A stretch of DNA of 64,000 bases from Notamacropus eugenii (taxonomy: Eukaryota > Chordata > Mammalia > Diprotodontia > Macropodidae): contig NC_092872.1 in NCBI RefSeq assembly GCF_028372415.1, positions 10,484,001 to 10,548,000 of the forward strand, read 5' to 3'. Positions 41,325-50,110 of the stretch are shown piece after piece (within the stretch, counting starts at the first letter, position 1; each line of letters opens with the position of its first letter). Made by a program: the position numbers and the translations under genes. The notes below the pieces were generated by a model that saw only the letters and a list, made by a program, of their open reading frames with translations, was not told the DNA's origin and searched no databases.

Positions 41325-41870
41325 ATTGATTTGACCTCTTTACTCTTTCTCACATCTGTTCCCTACTCTCTAATGATAATAGCTAACATTTACATAATAC
41401 CTACTATGAGCCAGCACCATGCTGAGCACTCTACAAGGATTATCTCATTTGATCTTCACAGCCCTGGGTGTAGGTGCTATTATTACTCCCATTTTACAGA
41501 TGAGGAAACCGAGGCAAATAGGGTGAAGTGACTTGCCCAGGGTCATACAACTAGTAAGTGTCTGAGGCTGGATTTGAACTCAGGTCTTCCTGATTCCGTG
41601 CCACTATCCATCCTTTGCAAGGTCTTATAACTACCAATCTGGACTATTTCAACTGCCTTTTTTTTTAAGACCCTTTATCTATTTTCTTTCTCCTCTAATC
41701 TATCCTTTACACTATTCCTTATTTCATGTCACCCTTTTACCCCAAACATGTTTCGTGCCTCCCTATTCCCTACTAAGGAAAGTTCAGGCTATTTAACTTG
41801 GCCCTCAAGGCCCTCTGTGCTACTTTTCTATATTTGACCTCTGTGGGCCTCAAGTTTTCTCTTCTATAAA
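41325..41870 (+). mobile_element. L2 LINE ORF2 end, sense, split by a SINE
   Basis: 'caagtcttattgatttgacc' and 'cacatctgttccctactctc' before the SINE. After it come 'actaccaatctggactattt', 'ctcctctaatctatccttta' and 'ttggccctcaaggccctctg'. Confidence 0.75.
41375..41612 (-). mobile_element. Full SINE with core tail inside L2
   Basis: 'taatagctaacatttacata', 'attatctcatttgatcttca', 'cattttacagatgaggaaac', 'gacttgcccagggtcataca' and 'actcaggtcttcctgattcc'. Well preserved; younger than its L2 host. Confidence 0.95.
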
Positions 41871-41884
41871 ATGGAAAGCCATCT

Positions 41885-42055
41885 CCAGTCATGCTGATCT
41901 ATGTCTGGCCACTGGGCCCAGATGGCTCTGGGGGAGAAAGTGAGGCTGGTGACTTTGCACAGCCCTACATCACTTAAATCCAATTCACTTGCGAGTCATG
42001 GCATCCTCTTCCTGATGTCATGGTGCTCTTTGAGAATGAAGGACAAACAAGCTGT
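41885..42055 (+). mobile_element. Third SINE-like family, sense
   Basis: 'gcccagatggctctggggga', 'gtgaggctggtgactttgca', 'acttgcgagtcatggcatcc' and 'gagaatgaaggacaaacaag'. The best copy of the family in the window. Confidence 0.85.
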
Positions 42056-42199
42056 AAAATGATGGTGTTTCTTCTTTCTTCTTATTAGGGATGTCCCTAA
42101 GGTTCCCTCTGCGCTCTAGCAGTCTTCCATCCCTGTACTTAATGCTTTGGCTAAAGCAGACTACTTACTGTCCGGGTGTGCTCAGCTGACAGTTTAGGG

Positions 42200-42375
42200 C
42201 AGGGATGAGGATCCTGCGGCCTTAAGGCCACATGTGGTTTTCTAGGTCTTCAAGTACTGCCTTTTAACTGAATCCAAAATTTATAGTTCTGAAAAATTTG
42301 GATTCAGTCAAAGGGTTGTACTTGAGGACCTAGAAGGTCACATTCGGCCTGAAGACCACAGGTTCCCCAGTCCTG
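42200..42375. mobile_element. Complete palindromic hAT element (MITE), 176 bp
   Basis: Ends 'cagggatgaggatcctgcgg' and 'caggttccccagtcctg' are inverted repeats. The arms pair along almost the whole length around a centre near 42285. Flanks 'gtttaggg' (42192-42199) and 'gtttaaag' (42376-42383) agree at 6 of 8 positions, fitting an old 8-bp hAT target duplication. No coding capacity. Confidence 0.9.
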
Positions 42376-42434
42376 GTTTAAAGAGTAATATTGACTTAAC
42401 ATTTTCCTCCCGCTTTAGGGTTTATAGATCACTT

Positions 42435-42630
42435 CTCTCATGTGACAATCCCATCAAAGACAGAAAGTCCAAGTATGAACTGTTTTCCAGATGAGAAAAC
42501 TCAGGTTCAGTTAAGTACAATGACTTACCCAAAGTCACACAGCTACTAACTAGGCATTACAGACACCCCTCTACCTCAGTTCTTCTATCTCCAAGACCAG
42601 TGTTCTTCCTACAACCCCATTCTGCCTGTT
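42435..42630 (-). mobile_element. SINE, antisense
   Basis: 'ttttccagatgagaaaactc', 'aatgacttacccaaagtcac' and 'accagtgttcttcctacaac'. Confidence 0.8.
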
Positions 42631-42980
42631 CAAAGCACCTCCCCAAACTACTGTATTACAATGTGTGAGGATCTCAGGGCTTAACCTATACCCCATCACC
42701 GGGTGCAAATAACCAAGTTAGAGATGTGCAGCCGTGTTCCTGGATTAAACCTGAGCCATCTTAGCACATCAGGCGCCTCTGGTCTTGTTGTTACTAAGCT
42801 TAACCCTTAATTTTGTGACTGAACACACCCAAAATCTCTAATCCTACTGCCAATGATTTTAAGACTTAACCTTTTAAATTCTCTCATATAAAAGTTTAGT
42901 CCAGTTCAGTCCAGTCTCACCATCTTTTTCTGTTAGCTACTTGAGGACAGAGACCATATTGTATAGATTTTACTTCTACT
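42631..42980. other. Unique sequence
   Basis: No repeat is assigned except a short L2-like 'gctacttgaggacagagacc' at 42938. 'agtccagttcagtccagtct' at about 42898 is a local short duplication. Confidence 0.4.
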
Positions 42981-42984
42981 CCTA

Positions 42985-43190
42985 AGAATGAGCTACTTAA
43001 AAAAACCCCAACTGGGTAGGTTGCTCTGGAAGGTAGCGAGCTCCCCATCAACGGAAGTGTGAGCAGAAGTTGAAGTCTTGTCAGGATACTGTAAAAGGAA
43101 TTCCAGATTTGGATGAGGCTGGACCTTACCCCTAGCCCCTGCCAAGGGTCTTTTCAACTCTACAGTTCTTTAAGGCTTACAGATGCTTAA
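42985..43190 (+). mobile_element. L3/CR1 3' end, sense
   Basis: 'ggttgctctggaaggtagcg', 'agctccccatcaacggaagt', 'ggatgaggctggacc' and 'ttttcaactctacagttctt'. Confidence 0.75.
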
Positions 43191-43378
43191 TCTTTTTGCT
43201 TGCCTATGTCCCCTTTTCTCAAACAAATGCTGCTTTAGCTCAGGCTCTTGCTATCTCTCCGATGGGGTATTATAATAGCCTCCTCATTGGTCCCCCTCCT
43301 TTAAGTCTTCCCTCCTCTAATCTATCCTTCGAACTGCCAACGAAGTGATCTTCCTAGAGAAGAGGCCAGACTGTGTCA

Positions 43379-43395
43379 CCCCCCCCCCCCCCCCC
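43379..43395. repeat. Poly-C expansion inside L2 (17)
   Basis: It lies exactly where L2 copies carry a short C-run between 'catgtcac' and 'caataaactcc', so a native C-run has expanded. Confidence 0.9.
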
Positions 43396-43897
43396 AATAA
43401 ACTCTAATAGCCTCCTCTGGGATTAAACAGAAATCTAAAGTTATTCCTGGGCCAGCCAAACCAATCTTTTTTTCTATCCCTTACACATAATACTCCATTT
43501 CCTACCTCCATGCATTTGCTTATGTGGTTCCTTCCTCTGGAAATGCGCTCTCTCCTTACCTCCAGTATCACCTTTTACGTGAGATCTTTATTTACTGATC
43601 TAGAAACACCAGTCTCTCTGCTATTCCTTAAACATAATACTCCATCTCCCTTCTCTTTTCACTGGCTGTCCTATAAGCCTAGTATTTCTTTTTTCCTCAT
43701 CTGTGCCTTAAATCCTGATTCTCGAGACTGAGTCTTTCTCTCCCTCTCCCCTCTTTTAGGTACTACCTTCCATTCACACTGGATTTTTCTTGTATGTACA
43801 ATTTTGGAGAGTTTGTTGTAAATCCTTGAAAGCAGGGACCATGTTCTTGCCTTTCTTTTTTTGTCTCTTCAGAGTTTAGCTACAATCCTGGCACAGA

Positions 43898-43905
43898 TGA
43901 CGTCA
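43898..43905. promoter_or_regulatory. Perfect CRE palindrome TGACGTCA in an L2 tail
   Basis: An exact 8-bp CREB/ATF-type site with more CpGs just downstream ('cagacggtgcgagtagtaca'). It lies where the L2 terminus normally reads 'cacatagtagg', so it arose by mutation or a small insertion. Function unknown. Confidence 0.35.
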
Positions 43906-43964
43906 GACGGTGCGAGTAGTACACGCTTGTTAGCCAACTGACTGACCACAAAGTGCAGCAACAC

Positions 43965-44130
43965 CGTGAGACTGGAAATGTATTATTGCCCCCAATTTAC
44001 AGACAAGGAAATTCTGGTTCAGAAAAATTTGTCCAGGGTCACCCAAGCTAGTAAAGGACCAGAACTTGGACTCAAACTCAAGTCTGATTGCAACACCAGC
44101 ATCCTTTCTGCAACTGGCTGTCACCTCCCT
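43965..44130 (-). mobile_element. SINE, antisense
   Basis: 'caatttacagacaaggaaat', 'ttgtccagggtcacccaagc' and 'ccagcatcctttctgcaact'. Confidence 0.8.
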
Positions 44131-44224
44131 GAGATTCCATGATTCTGTTCTGCCCCCCTGATCCTCACTTTCATCCTCACTCCATGCCAGAGTCAGGCAC
44201 AGGGGAAATTCTTGGTCAATACTT

Positions 44225-44355
44225 TTTGGTTGTTTTAAGGCAGTGGTATATAGTGGACGCTAGTTTTAAAATCCTACTTCTCATATGTATTAGATATGTA
44301 ACCTTGGGAAAAGGTCTTCACTTTTCTTTGAAACTCAGGGATGGTGTAAGAGTTT
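44225..44355 (+). mobile_element. SINE fragment, sense
   Basis: 'aaggcagtggtatatagtgg', 'agatatgtaaccttgggaaa' and 'tttctttgaaactcaggga'. Confidence 0.5.
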
Positions 44356-44364
44356 TTTTAAATG

Positions 44365-44530
44365 TAGTTTACTCAGTGGTGTGTTGGTAAATGTTTAACA
44401 AGCGACTCTCCAAAAATGACAAAAAAACCCAACTTGTGTGGGACAGACTTTTAAGTTTAATCTGCTCTATTGACATTTTCTCCATTATTTTCTTAAAGCT
44501 AGAGTCTAGACAATCAGTAAAACAATCAAA
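44365..44530 (+). repeat. Unnamed interspersed repeat, copy 2
   Basis: Matches 22385-22530 in order: 'ggtgtgttggtaaatgttta', 'acaagcgactctcc', an A-rich stretch, then 'ttttaagtttaatc' and 'gacattttctcc'. Confidence 0.55.
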
Positions 44531-44569
44531 CAAGCCTGGTTTGTAGCCTTTACTGAAAATTTAACAATT

Positions 44570-44712
44570 CTCTCTAGCCTCTCCTTTCTTTCTCCATCCC
44601 TCTCTTCTCCTTTCTCTCTCTCTCCCCCTTTTCCTCCCTCTCCTTCCCCTTCTTTCCTTCTTCCTCTACTCCGTGTCTCTCCTTCCCCTGCTCCCCCCTT
44701 CTTTCACTCTAC
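44570..44712. repeat. Pyrimidine-rich low-complexity tract
   Basis: Nearly pure C/T on the + strand over about 140 bp with no fixed unit. Confidence 0.8.
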
Positions 44713-44749
44713 CATGCCCTTTTCCTCTCAGAGCTGGTTGCAGCACACC

Positions 44750-44885
44750 CCTGGCTATGGTGGAAAGAACACCAGACCAGTTTCGGAGAAAGGAGAGCTT
44801 GCCTGTTCTTCACTAGCTGTGTGATCTTGGACAAATGACTCCAGCTGTCCAGGGCTGTTTCTTCACCTATCTGTAAATTTAAAAA
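44750..44885 (+). mobile_element. SINE, sense
   Basis: 'ctatggtggaaagaacacca', 'gctgtgtgatcttggacaaa' and 'tttcttcacctatctgtaaa', ending in A-rich sequence. Confidence 0.7.
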
Positions 44886-44894
44886 AAAATTTTT

Positions 44895-45150
44895 TTCAAG
44901 TAACAATTTTTAAAATTGATCTGTCCCTTTCACTATACACCTCTATTAAGAAAAGTAAATAAACCAACCCTCCGGTCCCTCAGTGGATATCAGCATAGTC
45001 CAGCAATTGACCTTCACATCTCCAGTGTCCAAAAGTACGTGTCCCTTTCTGCTTTGGAAGCTCGTTTCCTCTGATGGGGGCTGCTACATTTCATTCTCAT
45101 TCTTTTTGGAGTCGTGGCTTATCATTGTACTTCTGTTCACTTATTTACTT
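44895..45150 (-). mobile_element. Marsupial LINE-1 3' UTR, antisense
   Basis: 'catagtccagcaattgacct', 'tgtccaaaagtacgtgtccc', 'ctcgtttcctctgatggggg' and 'tttggagtcgtggcttatca' parallel the LINE-1 tail at 40680-40800. Confidence 0.6.
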
Positions 45151-45154
45151 ATTT

Positions 45155-46260
45155 GTTGAGGACTGAATTAAACTTCTGAGTTCCCTTTACCTCTGAATCT
45201 CCTGAACCTGAGTGTTTTGTAACCACAAAATATTCCAGAAATTGGAATTGTTTTTCTCATCCTGGCTTTAAAGTCTTTTCTTTTTGGATGCTTCGGGTCA
45301 CTAAGGGAGGAAAGTCCTTTCTATCCTGGGTTCAGGTCCCCTGGTCTCTGGTGGGGTGAGGAGGGTTCTTTCCCTGAATCCCCCTCCCATAAAGCCTGGA
45401 GAATGCCTCCCTTCCCCTGGGCATGTCCATCTGCCTGGATAAATCTCCTTCAGTTGAAACTCCTGGTATTTAAACCCTTTCTTGTGATTTTCTTCAGGTC
45501 AATGCATAGATTTCTTTCATGCGCCCCCTGCAGCTCCTCCAGAACAATGACACGTTCCTGTCTTCTGGACTCCCCCAAATTCCTTTAAAAAGATTTCTTC
45601 TTCTCTGTAGTCAGAATTGAAGATCAGAGCTCCACCTGAAGCTGAGGGGATCAGGACTCTCTGTGGAGACAGCAGACAGAAAACTAGGGTGGACCTCATG
45701 AAACTTTGTCCTGGGTGCTAAAATTGAGAGGGGGCCAACACACTTGAAGTCCTTCCCAATCTAGAAATAACTGAGCTTAGCACCTAATCAGTGGAGGTGG
45801 TCTTTCCCATAGCATAGCATGCTATGCTCCACCCACAGGAACCTGGGGTCTTTCCCATACCCCCGGTTTAAATTGTCTTTAAAAGTTGATTCAAGGACAC
45901 ATTTCATGACATTTGCTCTAACAAAAATTTAGTTATGGCTCTGTTAGCGAGTCAAATTTTTCTCTCTGTGTGAATCTGACTAGTCTTGTCTAAGATCAAA
46001 TTTTTCTGGGGAGTTCGTGAACAACACCCCCCTCCCCACTTTGTCAAAACCCTCAAAGGCTGGAGAAGTCAGTATTATTTCCAAGGTCATACAGCAAGTG
46101 AAAGGTCTGGTGGGAGAGAAAGGGGTGGGTGGAGAGAGAAGGGATTCAGGTTCTTACATTCTCATACCAGTCTCTTGCCTCCCATTTTTTTCTGACACCC
46201 TGGACTTATGGATTGCTTCAGGGCAGATGCCTGAGTTTCATTGCTGTCTTCTCTAATTCA
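45155..46260. other. Unassigned sequence, no gene
   Basis: Repeat-poor. Contains 'ggtctttcccata' twice (45799 and 45848) around a perfect palindrome, and A-rich/GC-rich alternation that could belong to an old LTR, but no paired ends or primer-binding site were found. Confidence 0.35.
45811..45828. other. Perfect 18-bp palindrome
   Basis: AGCATAGCATGCTATGCT equals its own reverse complement. It sits between two direct copies of 'ggtctttcccata'. It could form a cruciform or bind a dimer; no family recognised. Confidence 0.6.
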
Positions 46261-46264
46261 GGAG

Positions 46265-46600
46265 AGATGAGAGAAAGAAAGAAAAAAAAAACAACCTAAA
46301 AACTAAAAACCACGAGGCACATTTTTGTCCCGAAGCCCAAGTTCCCATTAGATGCTGGCTGAGGAACGCCTGATTATCATTGGATGCTCACACCCGCTCT
46401 CTGCCTCCCAGCCCTTTGAAGTAGGGAATTCGGAAATGAAAAGAGGCCGTTTAGATGCACAGCTTTCCCAACAAGTCTAGGACTGGCTTGCTAGAGACAA
46501 TTGATTTTCGATTAAAGATACATAAAGCATACAAACAAAATGACCTCAAGGGCTTGATCTGTCTATTCTGCCCGTGTATCTCCTTACTCTTCTCCGTCTC
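46265..46600. other. Repeat-free island, candidate conserved element
   Basis: About 300 bp without recognisable repeats, containing 'ggaattcggaaatgaaaaga', 'caattgattttcgattaaag' (with ATTA/TCGAT motifs) and several CpGs. No exon frame with splice sites. Confidence 0.3.
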
Positions 46601-46639
46601 TCTGTTTATCTCTGTTTTCTTCGTCTCTCTCCCCATCTC

Positions 46640-46765
46640 TGGTGTTTACTGCCTCTGTGACCTTGGGACCCTCTAGGAACCTCAGTTTCTTCCACTGTAA
46701 AGTGAGGGATTGGGCCAGATGGCTCTGGAGTCTCTTCTGGTTCTAGATCTATGATCCTAGTATCA
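46640..46765 (+). mobile_element. SINE tail, sense
   Basis: 'gcctctgtgaccttgggacc', 'ctcagtttcttccactgtaa' and 'agtgagggattgggccagat'. The CT tract starts directly at its 3' end. Confidence 0.8.
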
Positions 46766-46768
<3 letters not shown>

Positions 46769-46849
<81 letters not shown>

Positions 46850-47100
46850 CTCTGTCTCTCTCTGTCTCTCTCTGTCTCTCTGTCTCTCTCTCTCTCTCCT
46901 CTCATTCTCTCTGTTTGTCTCTCTCTGTCTCTCTCTTCTCATTCTCTCTCTCTGTCTCTCTGTCTCTCTCTGTCTCTCTGTCTCTCTCTCTCCTCTCATT
47001 CTCTCTGTTTGTCTCTCTCTGTCTCTGTCTCTCTCTCTCTCTCTCTCTCTCCTCTCATTCTCTCTGTCTGTCTGTCTCTGTCTCTCCCCTCCCTCTCATC
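46769..47100. repeat. (TC)n tract with TCTG-interrupted extension
   Basis: A pure (TC)n core of about 35 units (46769-46839) is followed by about 260 bp of TC/TCTG/TCTCATTC segments. A block of about 95 bp ('ctctcctctcattctctctg' plus 'tttgtctctctctgtctc') recurs near 46895 and 46990. Very long Ser/Leu and Arg/Glu frames here are artefacts. Confidence 0.97.
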
Positions 47101-47530
47101 TTTGTTTCCTTCTTTTTCTCCCCCCCCCCCGACCCTATGGTCATCTCCCTGTGCCTCTCTCTTTACATGTCTCTTTGTCTCTCTTTCTTTCCTTTCCTCC
47201 TTTGCTCCCTCCCTCTCGATAAGGAATGTGTCTTGCACATGTGCTTAGCTGAAATCAGCACTTCCAGCTTCCCTCTGCCCCCCCTTTCTCTTTTCTTGGC
47301 CTTGGATGAAGGCAAACCCATGCAACAACAGGGTGTCATGTGAGGCCATTACTGAGCCGGCCTCGCTCTGCCCAGAGCGCTCAGGCTCAGGCCGTCCTCC
47401 TTGGAGAAGGAAAGATCCCTGAGAAACATATACAAGTGCAAGGCCCATCTGTGCTATCAGCCCTGCCTGAGCTGTTTACAACAGGGAGAAGGGGATGGGA
47501 GACCCTCAGAGAAACAGAGAGAAAAAAGGA
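47101..47530. other. Unique sequence, candidate island at 47215-47420
   Basis: After a C-run at 47121-47130, the block from 'aatgtgtcttgcacatgtgc' to 'gagcgctcaggctcaggccg' has no repeat and several CpGs ('gagccggcctcgc'). No exon recognised. Confidence 0.35.
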
Positions 47531-47534
47531 TGGA

Positions 47535-47537
47535 ACT

Positions 47538-47568
<31 letters not shown>

Positions 47569-47745
47569 GATAGGGACAGAGACAGAGACACCCAGGGAGA
47601 CACAGAGACAGAGACAGAAAGAAGCAGAAAGAGACACCCAGGGAGACACAGAAAGACAGAGGCAGAGACAGAGGGGACACACACAGAGGCAGAGAGACAA
47701 ACAGAGGCAGGGGTAGAAACAGAGACAAAGACGGAGAAAGACAAC
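47535..47745. repeat. (GA)/(GACA)n purine-rich repeat
   Basis: GACA/GAGA/CAGA units on the + strand, with 'gagacacccagggagacaca' present twice (47585 and 47632). The 193-codon frame across it is a composition artefact. Confidence 0.9.
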
Positions 47746-47985
47746 CATCATTTTCAAGGACATAAATCAGATTCACTGAGGTCACAGCTAGAGGCTGACT
47801 TGGGGGAAGCTGGGATTAAGGATCCCTGGGTCTTCACCTCAGTTTGTACCTACAGAGGGAGAAGTCTCTTCCTTAGCCTCAGAGATGAGAACCAGGGAAA
47901 TGGGAAGCAAGAGGCAGGAAGGGAGGGGGAGGAGTCCCATGCTGCCTTGTTGGGCATTGATTGCCTGGTTCTCCTCCCATAAATC
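47746..47985. other. Unique sequence
   Basis: Nothing recognised. Confidence 0.4.
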
Positions 47986-47989
47986 TTTT

Positions 47990-48150
47990 CTTTGAAATTG
48001 GACACCTGGGTTCAAAGTTTTGCCTTCATTCCTTACATAACCTCAAGCTAGGAACTTCTGCTCTCTGTGCCTCAGTTTCCTTTTCTCTAAAAAGAGACAG
48101 TTGGACTTCATAAACTCTAAGGTCCTTCTAGTCTCTGATATTATTTTATC
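47990..48150 (+). mobile_element. SINE, sense
   Basis: 'ttggacacctgggttcaaag', 'tctgtgcctcagtttccttt' and 'aaagagacagttggacttca'. Confidence 0.8.
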
Positions 48151-48540
48151 TATAAAATATATAAGCTGTTCACACACAGTATAAAGGAAGGCTTTTGTTC
48201 TCATTCCCTTGTCCACCCACTGGGGGAAAAGATCTTTTAACCTGTTACCTACAATACACTCCTCTTCCCTACCTCTATCACTGACCTGGGAGAGCTGTAG
48301 AGTTGGGAGGAGTTGGGGAAAACTCAGCTCTCTCCTCTCCAATCACTTACTACATTGATCAGACAGCCTTTACTGGATGTATCTCCCCGCATGTGTCCTG
48401 CTTTGTACCCTGAGAAACAGGAAGATCAGACATAGACCCTGTCTTTGAGAATTCACAGTATGTGGGGAAGACTGAACTCATACTGGGAAGGGCTAGTGAA
48501 TCAAATAGGACAGGATGGAATTAAGCCATATGTTATGTGG
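48151..48540. other. Unique sequence with L2-end trace
   Basis: 'ctgtctttgagaattcacag' near 48439 resembles an antisense L2 end. The rest is not recognised. Confidence 0.4.
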
Positions 48541-48544
48541 GGAA

Positions 48545-48553
48545 GAGAGAAAC

Positions 48554-48628
<75 letters not shown>

Positions 48629-48672
48629 GGGAGAAACAGACTGAGACAGAGAGGAGGGAGAGGGAGATAGAG
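48545..48672. repeat. (GA)n tract
   Basis: A pure (GA)n core of about 33 units (48559-48624), with imperfect GA-rich flanks to about 48672. Confidence 0.97.
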
Positions 48673-48839
48673 AGTTTTAAGTGGCTTGCTGGTGGTCACA
48701 CAAGCTCTCTTGGAGAAGGTGGGGTTTTCAGAATGAGTATGAGTTTCACAGATAGGAAGAAGGTGGGGCATCTGAACCTGTAGTTTAAAAAGTGAAGAAA
48801 TTCAGTCCTTTCATCTGGATTTTTTTCCCATGACTTCCA

Positions 48840-49120
48840 ACATCCAGATGTTTTCAAATAAAAAGAGGGGGTTGGACTAGCTGGCCTCCGAGATTCCTGC
48901 CAGTTCTGACATCTCCTGTTTTATGTTCTAGGGCCCCTTTCAGCCCTGGCATTCTCTATGCTCTGCTCCACGGTCCCTTCCTCTTCCAACATTGTATGTA
49001 CCAAGAGCCCCTTCAGCTGTGACAGTCTTATTTTCTAAGGTCCCTTCCAGATGTGGCATTCAATGTTCTATGTTTAAAAGTTCTTCCCATCTCAGAGCCC
49101 ATGATTCTAGACCCTCATTT
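48840..49120. repeat. L3-tail minisatellite, reverse orientation
   Basis: About seven diverged units of about 33 bp: 'tgccagttctgacatctcct', 'ttcagccctggcattctcta', 'ttccagatgtggcattcaat', 'gttctatgttta'. Same family as 27575-27865. Confidence 0.8.
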
Positions 49121-49840
49121 ATTTGGTTGACGCCTCACACACTGACGATCTCACCTTCCATGGACTTGATCAAGCCTGAGGCATGGTTGCTGCCCGTGCT
49201 CCCAAGGGCAGGGTGTCCCCAGGGCAATCAAGCTGAACTGGAACAGAAGGTTCGATCTGAATGTGCTGGGCCTGCCCTATGTATCAGGCACTTGGAATGA
49301 AGAGCTTCACAGTGGGACTTGAGGTGGGGAAAAAATGAGAAGACAAATGATTCCTGTCTCTTTTCTCATTTTTCCTTTGTACTTCCTTGTGAATCCATCC
49401 TTTCCCCTGTCAACCAAGGGGGAAGGCTGGAATACAGATGGAAGAGAAATACAACAGAAGCAGAATGAGAAGGAGAGAAAAAGAGACCGTGAATGAGAGG
49501 AAGGAAGAAACATCATAGACGGAAACCGAGGAGGGGGAGAGCTTGAGGGGTAGGGAGAGGGAAAAAAATAGCAAAGGAATTGGGGAAAAGTCAGGGTGGA
49601 GAGAACAGAGCAGAGGAGACGCAGGTTAGAAAGGGAGCTGAAGCAGGGGAGATATACCAGGGAGGAAACTGAGCAGAGAGAATGAGAAAATAGATCAGAA
49701 AAAACAGATCAGTGGAGATCTACTCAGAGGTAGGGTTAGGAAGCTAACTGGAGAAAGAGCTGAGATTCCTGTTCATTCCCCTCCACTTTAAAATCTGTTT
49801 TCTATGTGAAGTAGCATTGCTTGCAGTGGTAACTCACCAG
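49121..49840. other. Unique, purine-rich in the right half
   Basis: 49490-49760 is A/G-rich without a fixed unit. No exon recognised. Confidence 0.4.
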
Positions 49841-49849
49841 CATGAACCC

Positions 49850-50110
49850 TGAGCTCCTTTCCTTGATTATAGGATCATGTCAGGCATTAAAGGAACGTTC
49901 CAGGTAATCTAGTCCCACCCTTTCGTTTTACAAGTGGGACCCAGAGAGAGGAAGGAGTCATGAGATGTCACTTTCAATCACATCTACCTTTGTAAGCTTG
50001 GACAAATCCCTTCCCTTTTCTGGGTCTCAGGCAAATGATGGACAAGAATGAGCCAATTTCTCAGACTACTTGCAACGTGGAAGTTCTATGAGCCTAATTA
50101 ATTGCCCAAG
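49850..50110. mobile_element. Two SINE fragments, tail-to-tail
   Basis: Antisense piece at 49880-49960 ('ggaacgttccaggtaatcta', 'tttacaagtgggacccagag') and sense piece at 49985-50100 ('taagcttggacaaatccctt', 'tctgggtctcaggcaaatg'). Confidence 0.6.

Larger units (their letters stand above)
43225..43935 (+). mobile_element. L2 LINE 3' half, sense
   Basis: 'attataatagcctcctcatt', 'cttcgaactgccaacgaagt', 'agactgtgtcacc', 'ttccttcctctggaaatgcg', 'cttgaaagcagggaccatgt' and 'tacaatcctggcacagatga' run from the end of ORF2 to the L2 terminus. Confidence 0.9.

Noticed and set aside
46606..47248. Long Ser/Leu-rich and Arg/Glu-rich frames
   Set aside because: They translate the (TC)n/(GA)n tract; no stop can occur in a pure dinucleotide of this kind.
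47401..47982. Longest plus-strand open frame (193 codons)
   Set aside because: Most of it lies in the GA/GACA repeat and gives a low-complexity Arg/Glu/Thr-rich product; the opposite strand is equally open.
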